This document shows positions 36,716 to 48,627 of a DNA stretch of 64,000 bases, piece by piece. The DNA is from Heterohyrax brucei (taxonomy: Eukaryota > Chordata > Mammalia > Hyracoidea > Procaviidae): NCBI GenBank assembly GCA_028571685.1, contig CM053141.1, positions 75,625,833-75,689,832 on the forward strand, written 5' to 3'. Made by a program: the position numbers and the translations under genes. The notes under the pieces were generated by a model. The model did no database searches and had not been told where the DNA came from. It saw only the letters and a list, made by a program, of their open reading frames with translations. Position 1 is the first letter of the stretch; each line of letters begins with the position of its first letter.

Positions 36716-36724
36716 GCCTTCAAA

Positions 36725-37170
36725 CCAGTTTGAACTGGTTCAGTCACGGCCAACACAGCAAAACTAAAACACAACCTGAACATTTGAAACTTAGGTGATG
36801 CAGAACCATAACTGGAACAGGAAAAATTACTGGTCAAAACTTTGAAACAGGAGACTTAGAAGAGGCATAGTAAGCCCTTTCAGGAGTCTGATACACGAGA
36901 CTGGATTATTGTCAGGACAGAGGAAACTGACACACATCCGGTACCATCATCTTTGAGCAGGAGACGGCTGTTGACTGTACAAAATATGACAGGCAAGATA
37001 TTTGGTTGCTATGAAACACATATGCTGCTGTTGTTTTCAGGAAATTGAGATTCTAGCAGGGCTTTGACCAGTAATTTTTCCTGTTCTGGTTCCTGTTCAC
37101 TAAAATTTCAAAATTGCAGGTCTGCTCCTGTGTTGCTTTCTCAGTCAGGGATGAACTGGGAAGAAACATA
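36725..37170. repeat. Long inverted repeat, MITE-like DNA element candidate
   Basis: A 24-bp perfect inverted match (gaacaggaaaaattactggt plus caaa at 36815-36838; its reverse complement at 37063-37086) sits within arms of roughly 100 bp that match imperfectly (36725-36840 and 37060-37170). The spacer is about 220 bp. No open frame inside. The family was not recognised. Confidence 0.75.
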
Positions 37171-37217
37171 TGAAGGAAGCTCTGGTTCTTTCCTTCTTAC
37201 TTTAACTTGATTTTTTT

Positions 37218-40027
37218 TTTCTTTTTAATTTGTACTTTAGATGAAGGTTTATACAGCAAATTGGTTTGTTATTAAACAATTAATACACTGTTGCTTTGTG
37301 ACATCGATTGCCAACCCCCCACTATATGTCAACATTTTCCCCTTCTTGACCTTCAAGCCCCATTTACTGGCTTTCCTTTCCCTGGCCCCCATTTCCCAAC
37401 TCCCTCACTCCTGCAACCCCCCATGCTCCCTACTCCCCCAGCTCTGCTTCCCACCACCCCCGCCTTCCTGTCCTTCCCCCTGAGCTGGTGTATAAATTTA
37501 ATCTCATCTTTTACGAGTGTATCTAATCTTCAGCCAAAACATGAACCTCAGGAGTGACTTCAGTACTGAGTTAAAACGGTGTCCAAAGACCATCCCCTCA
37601 GGGTTTCTCCAGTATCTGTCAGACAGTAAGTCTGGCCCTTTTTGTGAGTCAGAATTTCATTCTACATTTTTCTCCAGCTCTGGCTGAGACCCTCTACCGT
37701 GATCTATGTCACATCAGTCAGTGTTGGTAGCCAGCACCATATAACTGTGCTCAGCTCATCTGGTGGACGATATGGTCTTGTGGTCCATTAGCCCTTTGGA
37801 CAAATCTCTCCCTGAGTCTGGTTTACTTCCTTCTCCCCTGTAAGCTCCCTTGCTCCCCGGAACTCAGCCTAGTAATTCAGGCCCTCAGACAGTTTCAGTG
37901 TGTGTATGAAGCTTCTATGACCTCATTTAATCAAATTGGGCTGACTTTCCAGTACTGTATACTGTCTTACCTTTCAAAGTTACCACTTATCTATTGTCCA
38001 GTTAGTATTTTTTCCTTACCACTTTCCCCCCTCCCTAGTAACCTAGATTCTTTTTGTGTGTAAACCTTTACATGAGTTTTTATAACAATGGTGTCACACA
38101 ACATTTGCCCTTTTATGACTGACTACTTCACTCAGCACATTGCTCTCCAGATTCATCCACATTGTGAGATGTTTCCCAGATTCATCATTCTTCTTTAACT
38201 TTTTGTAGTATTGCATTACAGGTATGCACCATAGTTTATCCATTAATCTGTTGATGCTGCACTTGAGTTGTTTCTATCTTTTTGCTACTCTGAATAATGT
38301 TGCAGTAAACATGGGAGTGCATATGTCTATCTGTGTGAGTTCTCATTTCTCTAGAACATATTCCTAGGACTGGTACTGCTGGATCATGTCATATGTTTAT
38401 TTCTAACTTTTTAAGGAGGTACTATATAATTTTCCACGGTGGTTGTTCCATTTTACATTCATAAGAGTTCCAAGCTCCCCAGAATGAATCCAACAGTAGT
38501 TATTTTCTGGGTTTTTTTTTTTTTTTTTTGCTTACTGCCAGTAATGTTGGAATGAGATGGTATCTCATTCTAGTTTTGATTTGCAATTCTTTAGTGGCTA
38601 ATAATCACATGCATTTCTTCATATGTCTTAGCTGCCTAAATGTCTTCTTTGGTGGAGTATCTGTTCACATTCTTTGCCATTTTAAATTGGATTATTTGTC
38701 ATTTTGTTGTAGAGATGTTGGATTTTCCTATAGATTCTAGAGATGAGACCTTTGTCAAATATGTCATAGCCAAAAGTGTTTTCCTAATCTGTAACTTCTC
38801 TTTTTAATCTTTTGCTGAAGTCTTTTGATGAGCATAAGTGTTTAATTTTTTAGAAGATACCAGTTATCTAGCTTGTCTTCTGGTGTTTGTTAGTTATAGT
38901 ACATATTCTATTTATGCTGTGTATTAAGTCCTCTCACACTGACCCTATTTTTGCTTCTGAGACCTTTATAGTTTGGGGTTTTATATTTAGATCTTTGTCC
39001 ATTTTGAATTAGTTTCTGTGTATAATGTGATGTATGTGATCCTGTGTTATTTTTTTTACAGACGGACATCTAGTTTCATCAGCCCCTTTTGTTAACAAGA
39101 CTGTCTTTTCCCCATTTAATGGATTTTGGACCTTTGTCAAAAATCAGGTGAATGCAGGGGGATGAATTTACATCTGGATTCTTAATTCTGTTTCATTGGT
39201 CGGTGTGTCTGTGACTGTACCAGTACCAGGCTGCTTTAAGTATCACAGCTGCATAGTCCATTCTAAGGTCAGGTAGTATGAGGTCTCCTACTTGATTCAT
39301 TTTCTTCAATAGTGCTTTACTTATCTAAGCCCTTTTTCTTCTCCATATAAAGTTAATGATTAGTTTTCCCATCTTGTTGAAGAATGCTGTTGGTATATTG
39401 ATTAGGACTGCACTATATTTATAAATTGTTTTGGATATTTTTACAACATTGAGTACCGATCCATAAGCATGGTATGTTTTTCCATTTATGTAAAGTGTCT
39501 CAGTTTCTCACAGTAGAGTTTTGTGGGTTTTCTTTGTACAGATCTTTTACATCCACAGATTTATTCCTAATTATTTTTTTAGAGGTTATTATAAATGATA
39601 TTGCATTCCTAATTTCCTTTTTATAGTTCTTTTTATTTGTGTACAGGAATCCAACTGATTTTTTTTATATATATATTGTCTTGTATCCTGCTACTCTGCT
39701 GAGTCTTTTTATTAGTTCCAGTAGTTTTTTAGTTTCAATAGTTTTATCATAGAGTCTTTTGGGTTCTCTATGAACAGTATCCTATCATCTGCTAATAGGG
39801 ACACTTCTACTTCTTCCATACCTATTTGGATGCTCTTTATTTTTCATGTATTACTGCTGTAGCTATGACTTCCAGCATCATGTTGAATAAGAGTGGTGAT
39901 AAAAGATATCCTTCCCTTCTTCCTGTTCTCAAGGGAGGTGTTTTTATCATCTCTCCATCAAGAATGATGCTGGCTGTTGGTTTTGCATAGATACCTTTAA
40001 AGATCTGTTTTGAATTATCCCTTCTAG
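37218..40027 (-). mobile_element. L1 LINE, 5'-truncated
   Basis: The 3' end is at the left (tgtactttagatgaaggttt), followed by the pyrimidine-rich antisense 3' UTR (37340-37500). From about 38050 the antisense ORF2 begins (gttgatgctgcacttgag, tgagacctttgtcaaat, ggtcaggtagtatgaggtct). It stops in the RT region near 40027. The 37241-37557 open frames are antisense artefacts. Confidence 0.88.
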
Positions 40028-40083
40028 GGCCACTGTGAATTGGAATTGACTCAATGACAATGAGTTTGGTTTTGTCTGGTTAG
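40028..40083 (+). mobile_element. Short AfroSINE 3' tail
   Basis: About 56 bp only: ggccactgtgaattggaatt, then gactcaatgacaatgagttt and ggttttg. It follows the truncated end of the L1. Confidence 0.75.
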
Positions 40084-40239
40084 TTGGTTCTGACTAATAC
40101 TTAGGAATGATATGAGCATATACCGATTTACCTTGTGTTTGCCTATATGTCACTGAATAGTTTTGAGCAACACAGGAATGAATTTAGTTTGGTGATTTTT
40201 CAAATAATACTTTTTCTCCCCAAAATTTAGTCTTCATTT

Positions 40240-40435
40240 CTCTTTTATGCTCATCTAGTAACTGACAGGCTTGCAGTACAAATCCACCCAGTGGCAACAC
40301 GGAAGAAAGGGGTGGTGATCTGCTCCCATAACTATTACAGCCAAGCAATCCCTCATGGAGCAGTCCTACTGTATAACACATAGAGTTGCAATGAGTCAGA
40401 ACTGACTCGGTGGCAACGGTTTTGGTTTCTGGTTT
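40240..40435 (+). mobile_element. AfroSINE, longer variant
   Basis: ttgcagtacaaatccaccca, then ggtggtgatctgctcccata, acagccaagcaatccctcat, ending agaactgactcggtggcaac then ggttttggtt. 5' end degraded. Confidence 0.8.
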
Positions 40436-40443
40436 ACTATTTT

Positions 40444-40638
40444 TGTGTACCATGGAGCTGATTCCTATTCAGAGCAACTGTACAGGTCAGAGTAGAACTG
40501 TCCCATAGGGTTACCTAGGCTGTAATCATTACTGGAGCAGATTGTCAAGTCTTTTCTCCTACAGAGACACTGATAGGTTCAAACCACTGACCTTTCAGTT
40601 GGCAGCTGAACGCTTAACCACTGCACCACCAGGGCTCC
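40444..40638 (-). mobile_element. AfroSINE
   Basis: Antisense: gtcagagtagaactgtccca, tagggttacctaggctgtaa, then ggcagctgaacgcttaacca and ctgcaccaccagggctcc. It faces the preceding copy tail to tail. Confidence 0.88.
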
Positions 40639-40786
40639 ATGATTTTTGGCTAATTGTGATAAAAAGAATTTTTAGTATTATATATGAGAATCACGTTCAC
40701 AAAGGGCATATTTGCTTTAATTTTTTAGAAGAGAAATGCTGCTGCTAGATTTGTTCTACCATTTACAATGTCAACTCTTGTTTTTA

Positions 40787-40815
40787 CAGATCCGACTCGA
40801 TGGCACTTGGCTTGG
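40787..40815 (+). mobile_element. Ultra-short SINE tail insertion (29 bp)
   Basis: The insert cagatccgactcgatggcac, then ttggcttgg, is flanked by CTTGTTTTTA (40777-40786) and CTTGTATTTT (40816-40825), an 8/10 direct repeat. The surrounding sequence shows no other SINE part. Confidence 0.75.
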
Positions 40816-40993
40816 CTTGTATTTTCTTTTTCCAGATACAGAGTTGTCAAGAAGGCAATCCTATATCTCCATTTTCAGGTGTTTAAGACTGGATGTTGAA
40901 TTTTATCAAATGTCATTTAGAGCTTTTTTCGATACAACTATACAGTTTTATTACTGAAGTTACTGTTAGGGGGGTTTTGTTTTGATAGCTTCT

Positions 40994-41175
40994 TCATTGA
41001 TTCAGAAAGACCTTCTTTCATCCTCCAACCTTAACTAGCCTTTCATTCCTCCTTATCACACCCCACTCCCCATTTTTTTCTCTTCATGGCACCTATTACT
41101 ACCTGAAATTATCTTGTTTATTTGGTGACTTCTCTACTGCCTGCCCTCACTACATGGGGCCATTACTGGTATTGC
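40994..41175 (+). repeat. L2 LINE 3'-end fragment
   Basis: atggcacctattactacctg, then aaattatcttgtttatttgg and ctactgcctgcc match the L2 3' terminal region in order. Confidence 0.55.
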
Positions 41176-41483
41176 CTGCCTCTTTACTGATTTAGAGCCA
41201 ACAAAATCCACAGCTGCTTCATATATTCTGCCTTTTCCTGCAACTCTCTTTCTAAGTTATCTCTGTGCAGAAGTATCCTTTCTCTCAGGACACAGCACTG
41301 CATGGAATTTAGGTTCCTCAATTTCTCAGCTAATATTCTGACTTGCTGTTAAGTCCTGATGCTACTAGATATAGTAAAGCCTGGGATTTATGTACAATTT
41401 AATTAAAATACTGTACAAATAAGGACTTGGCATCATCAGATATTTTTAGCAAAAGATAAACTATTTCTACGTAAATAACAGTA

Positions 41484-41636
41484 ACCTTGGTGGCGATGGT
41501 TAAGAGCTACGGCTGCTAACCAAAAGGATGGCAGTTTGAAATTACCAGCTACTCCCCAGAAACCCTAAGGGGCAGTTCTATTCTGTCCCATAGGATCACT
41601 GTGAGTCTGAATTGACCTGATGGCAGAAGGCTTTAT
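41484..41636 (+). mobile_element. AfroSINE
   Basis: taaccttggtggcgatggtt, cggctgctaaccaaaaggat, ggggcagttctattctgtcc, ending gacctgatggcagaaggc. Nearly complete. Confidence 0.88.
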
Positions 41637-43326
41637 TGGGAAATTATAAGATTAAAGTATCAGCACTAAATAAGAAATAACACTTAGAGGCCAGGTCCCA
41701 GGTCAGATGTTTTCACTTACTTACTTATGTGAATTAGGTCAAGTATTTAACCTCTTTGATTCTACCTGTGCAAAATGAAGGAACTGCATTAGATTTATTG
41801 ATGCTTTCCAGCTACAACTCAAAATGAATAGAGAAAATTTATAAAATCAATATGAATAAATTACTCTTTAAGTTGCTAAAATAAACCTTGGTAAATCTTC
41901 AGGTACTGCTATCTTGTTAGTACACAATGGTGGCTTAATGGGGGTTTTGCATCAGAACACCAAATCAGTTCTCCCAATTAAATATCCTGTGTTGAATCAT
42001 CTGAAGAAGTACTTCTCCAGTGGAAAACTCTAGGATATTCTCTCTGGCTCCCTTGCTGATTGTAAGGACTATTCCTTCATTTTCTCTTGCCTTTTCCTGC
42101 TACCATGCAGCCACTGTAGGGCAGTCCTGTTGCAACATGACGACTCCTTCTGCACAGTCAATCATCTATGATCTAGGTGTGGGCACCTCACAGTCAGGGC
42201 CACTGAGCTCCATTCCCAGGGTTCTGAGACATAAACAGGATAAAAGAAAGTTGGTCCTCAATACTTTGAAGCCATAAAACCCAAATCTGGAGCACACCAA
42301 GCAGCCATATTCCCCAAGGAAAGATGGTCTGTATTAACAAAAGACAAGCAGAAGATTTGCCACTGGTCACTGTTGCCAGTTACTCCAGCAGGTAAGTTGT
42401 GTTCTTATCCCTATCAAAGGTTGTTCAACTCTTCCTTGAGATACACCCGAGTATACATCCAATAATTTCTTTTGTTTGACTAGGCCAGCCAGAGTCTCGC
42501 TTTGTTGCTTGTAACCCATCCCTGTTAAAATCTGAAGTAATACAACTTCTACCCAAACAAAATGAAATCTGACATCTTTGGATAATATCCTTGCCGGGGA
42601 CGATTCCTTCTCTATTAGCCCTGTCCATGTCTGTGACTTTTGTGAGAATGCCTTGGGTTATATGCTCACAATACTCTTTTTTTGAAACTGAAGATTCCAT
42701 TGGCTTAACTCTTAAGTCCTTTTTTCCAGCTAAAATTGACCTGTATGGCTTAGAGATGTTTTCGCCCTGATTCTGTCACTTTTTAGCCCTTCTCCTCCAG
42801 CTCTTTTCACACAGAGCATTATAGTTTCCCATAAAAGAAAATCCTAATCAACTTGATGACACTGGATTTCTTTATAGACAGCAGATCAGTAAACTATACA
42901 TATTTTTACTGCACATATATAAATGGGCCTCAATTTCATCAACTCAGATCTTGAAGTGAGAAAAAAAATAAAAGTTTTGTGACAGTTTATAAGAAATAAT
43001 CTTTTGAAACAAAACAACCTACAATGTGCTAGAATCATGGTAATAATTCAAAGTAGCAATACAGTAGCATCCTGCCTCCTCAGCAATGCAAACTCTAGAA
43101 TTCTATTTATTCGTAACAATATTTTATATACTCCATATGTTAGAATATTTTTTTGAGGAAAGAACACAAATCAGTTAAGGAAAAATGAGCATAAATGTAA
43201 CTAACCAGCACAAAAAAAGATTAATGAAGAAATAGGAAAGATATTATGAATATAAATGAATAGCTTACTGACAGCTATTGTTGAATTTTCCTCTGTTTTG
43301 ATGTTTTATGTGCTTTATTGATCTAT
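41637..43326. other. No gene recognised
   Basis: About 1.7 kb. The stretch at 42000-42400 is GC-richer and ends with a donor-like aggtaagttg at 42390. No acceptor or recognisable protein goes with it. Open frames at 42020-42277 and 42425-42700 (minus) carry no domain. Confidence 0.4.
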
Positions 43327-43482
43327 GGAAAGCCTAGTGGCATAGTGGGTTAAGTGCTACATCTGCTAGCCAAAAGGTTGGCAGTTCAAATCCTCCTTGG
43401 AAACTCTATGGGGCAGTTCTACTCTGACCTCTAGGGTCATGGTGAGTTGGACCTGACTCAACGGCAGTGGGTTTGGTTTTGG
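43327..43482 (+). mobile_element. AfroSINE with 12-bp target duplication
   Basis: gcctagtggcatagtgggtt head, ggggcagttctactctgacc body, tail cagtgggtttggttttgg. It is flanked by TTATTGATCTAT at 43315-43326 and 43483-43494. Confidence 0.93.
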
Positions 43483-43659
43483 TTATTGATCTATATGTTC
43501 TTTATAATAAAATTCTCTACAAGTTTTGGTTTCTAATTTATGTGAATATGCATCACACTGAGAAAAGTTCAATTCCAAGATTTGAAAACTGCCTTCTATT
43601 TTAGTCCTAAGGAACAAAGAGATATGTTTTGCCCCACAGGCCACCCCCTACTCCAGACA

Positions 43660-43802
43660 CAAGCCAAACTAAGCCTAATGCCATTGGGTTGATTTTGACT
43701 CATAACGACCACATAGGGTTTCCAAGGAGTGGCTGGCAGATGCGAACTACTGACCTTTTGGTCAGCAGCTCAGCTCCGAACCAGCGCGACACAGGGGCTC
43801 CA
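43660..43802 (-). mobile_element. AfroSINE
   Basis: Antisense: cattgggttgattttgactc, ataacgaccacatagggttt, accttttggtcagcagctc, then gcgacacaggggctcc. Confidence 0.88.
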
Positions 43803-44997
43803 CAAGGTCTATGAAATGGAGGCAGAGCTTTCATGTCTTAAGATTCATTTCTCTCACTGAATAATCATTACCAGTATAGAGAAAGCAAATCCAAATCACT
43901 ACTTACACGTTAAGCCACCCAGAGAAAAGAAAGCCCTCATTTTAGAATTCTTTAAATTCTCCCTGACAGGAGTGCTAGGAAAAGCATAATAGACAGAATC
44001 ACAGTCTTTTGACACTCTGCCAATCAGTCAATTCTAAAGGAAAAACTATAGTGAACACTAATGACAAAACAGAAGTAGCAGCTGAAAAATGCAGTTGAAA
44101 ATTGAGCTAAAAATGCACAGAAAGAAAGAAAAGGTGCAGAGAGCTGGTCTGACATATTTGTAATTTCAAAGCCCCAAATTAATACTTCATAAATCTTTTA
44201 TTTTTTTAAATTTTCTGAATAAATATCTTTAGAGAAGAAAGACTCTGTGGTTTAGTGGAATGCATGGGATGCTTGGGTAAGATGACCTGAGAATTTCTGG
44301 TGCAAAAATTAAAAAAGATTTTCCTGTTGTTCTCATTTGGTTTCCGTCTCCTGGGTAATTTATTTTAGAAGATATGCTTATAGACACCTTGACTTTTTAA
44401 TCCATAAGTTTTACTATAACAATTTGTGTTTAAAAATATACATTTTTTTGGATAGAATGTCTCTGTTCTGTGAAACCTGATGGTTCATTTGAAAATTAAT
44501 TTTGTGCAGAATTTCATAGCATATAAAACATAAAAGGATTATATGACATTGAGTTCATGTAGTTTTACAGGAATTGTCATAAAATCACAACACTGAATTC
44601 TAAACTATTAATAGAATTAAACCTGAATTAAATTAATTTAATAAAATTAAATATGAAATTTTCCATTAAATTATGGAACTGTTGACTCAAAAATTATATA
44701 AATCAAAGAATTTTTCTTACTCAAGGTTAAAAATGAAACTATTTCCAAAATATCATTTAACAGCTATATTTAAAAATTAGTACCAAACATTCTGCTTTGC
44801 CTGTTAGATATATTTTCATTTCTTCTTACTTCTGAAAAGTCTTGAAAATGACAGTAAAGGAAACTTTTCAAACACTATAAATCTACAAGTACAAAAAGAC
44901 CTAAAGAGAGACTACAGTAGACAAGGAATGTTGGCAGATTCATGAGGATGAACAGCTGATAGAGACGTAAAAACTGGCTTAAAACAGCGTTTGTTGT
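43803..44997. other. No gene recognised
   Basis: AT-rich interval (extremely so at 44590-44700). No identifiable repeat or open frame. Confidence 0.4.
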
Positions 44998-45363
44998 TGT
45001 TAGGTGCCATCAAGTTGACTGTGACTCATAATGACCTAATATGACAAAGCAGAACTGTCCCATAGGGTTTCCTAGGCTAGAATCTTTACTGGAGTCCTGG
45101 TGGTGAAGTGGTTAAGACCAAAAGTCAGCAGTTTATAATTCACTAGCAGCTCTTTAGAAACCTACTGGGGCAGTTCTACTCTGTACTATAGGGTTACAGT
45201 TATGAATTGGAATTGACTCAACAATACAAAAAGATAACAGCAACAACAGTCTTTACGATTCCAGATCACCAGGTCTTTTCTACTGCAGAGATGCTAGGTG
45301 GGTTCTAATTGCCAACCTTTCAGTTAGCTGCTGATTTCGTAACCATTGTGCCACCATGGCTCC
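44998..45363 (-). mobile_element. AfroSINE split by another AfroSINE
   Basis: Outer antisense element, in two parts: 44998-45107 (gttgttaggtgccatcaag, gaactgtcccatagggttt, cctaggctagaatctttac) and about 45250-45363 (tctttacgattccagatcac to ttcgtaaccattgtgccacc). The repeated TCTTTAC at the junction is likely the target duplication. Confidence 0.85.
45108..45236 (+). mobile_element. AfroSINE nested in the previous element
   Basis: tcctggtggtgaagtggtta, then ggggcagttctactctgtac, ending gaattggaattgactcaac and an a/c-rich tail. Sense orientation, interrupting the antisense copy. Confidence 0.87.
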
Positions 45364-46261
45364 TTTTCAGAAGAGCATAGGAACCTGAAACATAACTGCC
45401 TAATTCCGAAGCAAGTCAATTCTCTCCATAGATCCCAGGAAGGGCTTCGGGACTTGATGGTACTAAAAAGGCAGAGAAGTGGAAAGGGATTGACAACAAA
45501 AGAAACATTTGAAAAGAGCACCGGAACTCTACTCTGTGATACCAGAGAGCTACCTTTTTTATCAGCCTTAGGGACATGACAGGGTTATTCTCCATGGTAT
45601 TTGAATCTGACAGGATGCAGACTTGGGGCCTCACAGTAAGGCAAAAAATAGAGACAAGGCACCAGACTGAAAATAAGAGACTAATCAGAATTACACATAA
45701 TGAACAGCAAGACCTCCTGCCTCCAGCCCTCCAACCCATTCCAGGTTCCAGAACACCAGACATCAGTCTAATACCTACCAGTCAGGAGATCAGCGGATTC
45801 TTCTCCAGAGATCCTGAAAAGTTCTCCAACCCAAAAGTTGTCTCAATATCCTGTCACCCCATGGAGACACCCACAAGCCTCAAGTTCCTCTGTCACACCA
45901 GAGCTTCCAATCAGCTTTTTAGTGTCTTTCTCTCAAAATGTCTGAATGGATTTCCAGGCCTCACCAGACATTTAAGGAAAGACTCCTGAATAAAAAACAA
46001 ATAGAAGAAAATGAACTTGGAAAAAACAAACAAACCAAATACAAAAAAGAATGCAGGTAATAGAAGACAACTGTGCTTTTAAATGCTAATATAAACTCTT
46101 CAGATGTAAGATTTTTATCAGTCTTTTCTTCCCATACCCTCCACAAGAGACCTGGTGCTGAGACAGTTTTTGATGACATTTCACTAAGCTTTGTCACTAT
46201 TTGCCATAATTTACACTTTGTTGAGATTAGATAATAAGCTCAATTCATGTTTATTTTTGGT
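45364..46261. other. Unidentified segment with a 137-codon open frame
   Basis: Open frames overlap here: 45576-45989 on the plus strand (137 codons) and 45416-45763 on the minus strand. The plus frame ends at a TGA followed by gaataaaaaacaaa. I recognise no domain in either. The segment lies between a SINE and an RTE 3' end and could be an unrecognised old repeat or retrocopy. Confidence 0.3.
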
Positions 46262-46868
46262 AGAGTACAGTATTCACTATGGACTATGCCTGAACATGAA
46301 GAAAATGAAAATCCTCACAACTGGACTGATAAATGACATGATAAATGGAGACAAAATTGAAGGTGTCAATGATTTCATTCTACTTGGATCAATAATCAGT
46401 ATCAAAGGAAGCAGCAACCAAGAATCAAGGCATTATCCTCAGCAAAAGACTAAGTTCCTTAAAGTTTCAGAAAGCAAAAATGTCATAATGATGACCAAAG
46501 TTCACACAAGCCATGTCTTTTCAATCACCATATATGCTGTGAAAGACAGTGAAACAGGAAGACAGAACAGAAGTGAAGAATACTGAATATACCATGGACT
46601 AATAAAACCAAACAAACGAGTCTTAGAAGCATTACAAGCAGGGTGGGCATGACTTTGGCTTACTCATTTTGGACACATTATCAGGAAAGAGCATGTTTAG
46701 TAAAGCAGAGGTTCAACAAATATGAGGGAAACCCTCAATGAGAGAGTCACAATAATGTCTTCAAATACGTCAACAAAATGAAGACGGCACAGGACCTGGC
46801 AACATTCTGTTCTGCATAAGGCTGCCATGATTCAAAGCCAGTGTGACAGCAAGTAACAAAAACAACAC
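46262..46868 (+). mobile_element. RTE (BovB-like) LINE, 3' fragment
   Basis: It starts in the RT C-terminal region (atgaagaaaatgaaaatcct, then cacaactggactgataaatg) and ends gtgacagcaagtaacaaaaa then caacaca. Strongly diverged, with a short internal deletion in the gtgttggagaag region. Confidence 0.85.
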
Positions 46869-47045
46869 ATTTACCAAAACCTAGACATTTGTAAAAGGAA
46901 AAAAGACAAAATTTCTCTATTTTTATTATACTGGTAATAATCGTTATTTATAATCATTATTTTCAACTCACTTAACACAAATTATTATTCACTACAAGCA
47001 ATAGTGCTAATAGCTGGCATTTACTGAATGCCCACATTATGCTAA

Positions 47046-47211
47046 AGGAAACCCTGGTGGCATAGTGGTTAAATGCTAAGGCTGCTTACCAAAAGGTCAG
47101 TGGTTTGAATCCACCACATGCTCTTTGGAAACTCTATGGAACAGTGCTACTCTGTTCCATAGGGTCGCTGTGAGTCAGAATCAACTTGATGGCAGTGGGT
47201 TTGGCTTGGGT
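47046..47211 (+). mobile_element. AfroSINE with target duplication
   Basis: ggaaaccctggtggcatagt head, gaacagtgctactctgttcc body, tail gcagtgggtttggcttggg. It is flanked by ACATTATGCTAA (47034-47045) and ACATTACGCTAA (47212-47223). Confidence 0.93.
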
Positions 47212-47411
47212 ACATTACGCTAAGCATCATGACAACTGTTGTTGTAGTTGGTTCTGACTCATACAGGCCCTATGTACAACAGAACAAAACACTGCTCAGT
47301 CCTGTGCCATCTATCATTGCTGTGTTTTGGGCTCACTGTTTCATTGTCAGTCCATCTCATTGAGGGTCTTCATCTTTCTCATTGACTTTCAATTTTACCA
47401 AGCATGATGTC

Positions 47412-47915
47412 TGTCTTAGTCATCTTGTGCTGCTATAACAGAAAATACTACAAATGGATAGCTTTAACAGAGAAAAATTTATTTCCTCACAGTAAAGCAG
47501 GCTAAAAATAGGCTAAAAGCAGCAGCTCCAGGAGAAGGCTTTCTCTCTCTCACCTCTGGAGGAAAATCTTTGTCCTCAATCTTCCCCTAGTCAAGGAGTT
47601 TCTCAGGTTCAGGTTCCCTGGGTCCAAAGAATGCACTCTGCTCCTGGCACAGCTTTCTTGGTCGTATGAGGTCCCCAACTCTCTGTTTGCTTCCTTTTCA
47701 TCCTTTGTAAGCTCAAAAGGTGGTACACGCCATACCCCAGAGAAATTTCCTTTGCACTACTCAGGGAAACAACCTGAGTAATAAGGGTGTTACAATCTCA
47801 CCTAATCCTCTTTAACATAAAATTAGAATCACAAACTGGAGGACCACAATACTGGGACTCATGGTCAAGCCAAACTGACACACATTTCAGAGGGGATGCA
47901 ATTCAACCCATGACA
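47412..47915 (-). mobile_element. Solo LTR, MaLR-like, 504 bp
   Basis: It begins tgtcttagtcatcttgtgc and ends attcaacccatgaca. Flanks are ATGTC (47407-47411) and TTGTC (47916-47920). The RTE reads through (agcatgatgtc to ccttcttcagggactgg). Confidence 0.88.
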
Positions 47916-48143
47916 TTGTCCTTCTTCAGGGACTGGTTCTTCTAGATAACATGTCCAAAGACGTAAGACATAGTCTCACCATCTTTGCTTTTAAGGAGGA
48001 TTTTGGTTGTACTTCTTCCAACACAGATTTGTTTGCTTTTCTGGCAGTCCATGGTATATCCAACATTCTTCACCAACACCATAATTCAAAGGCACCAGTT
48101 CATCACTCTTCCTTATAATTGCCCAGCTTTTGCATGCATGTGA

Positions 48144-48313
48144 AAAAAAAACAAAAAACCAACCCATCACCACGGAGTTAATTCTGACTCATAGCGAAGC
48201 CATAGGACAGAGTAGAACTGCCCCATAGGGTTTCCAAGACATATCTGGTAGATTCTAGCTGCTGACCTTTTGCTTAGCAGCAATAGTTGTTAACCACCAC
48301 ATCATCAGGTTCC
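48144..48313 (-). mobile_element. AfroSINE with target duplication
   Basis: Antisense; begins in an A-rich/ccaaccc tail and ends accacatcatcaggttcc. It is flanked by TGCATGCATGTGA (48131-48143) and TGCATGCGTACGA (48314-48326). Confidence 0.9.
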
Positions 48314-48465
48314 TGCATGCGTACGAGTCAACTTAAAATATTATTGCTTGAGTCACATGCACCTCATTCCTCAAAGTGACATCTTCACTTTTTAACACTT
48401 TAGAGAGGTCTTTTGCTGCAGATTTGCTCAATGCAATGTGTCATTTGATTTCTTGACTAGTGGAG

Positions 48466-48627
48466 CTGTGGTGGCACAGTGGTTAAAAGCTTCATCACTA
48501 ACCAGAAGGTGAGCAATTCAAACCCACCAGGCTCTCCTTCGAAACTCTATGTGACAGTTTCACTCTCTCCTATAGGGTCACTGTGAGTTGGAATCAACTC
48601 AACACTAATGGGTCTTATTGGCTTACT
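48466..48627 (+). mobile_element. AfroSINE
   Basis: agctgtggtggcacagtggt, aaacccaccaggctctcctt, ctcctatagggtcactgtga, ending aatcaactcaacactaatgg. Sense orientation inside the antisense RTE. Confidence 0.9.

Noticed and set aside
42380-42410. Donor-like aggtaagttg as evidence of an exon end
   Set aside because: A single donor match without an open frame, acceptor or recognisable protein is expected by chance in this length of sequence.
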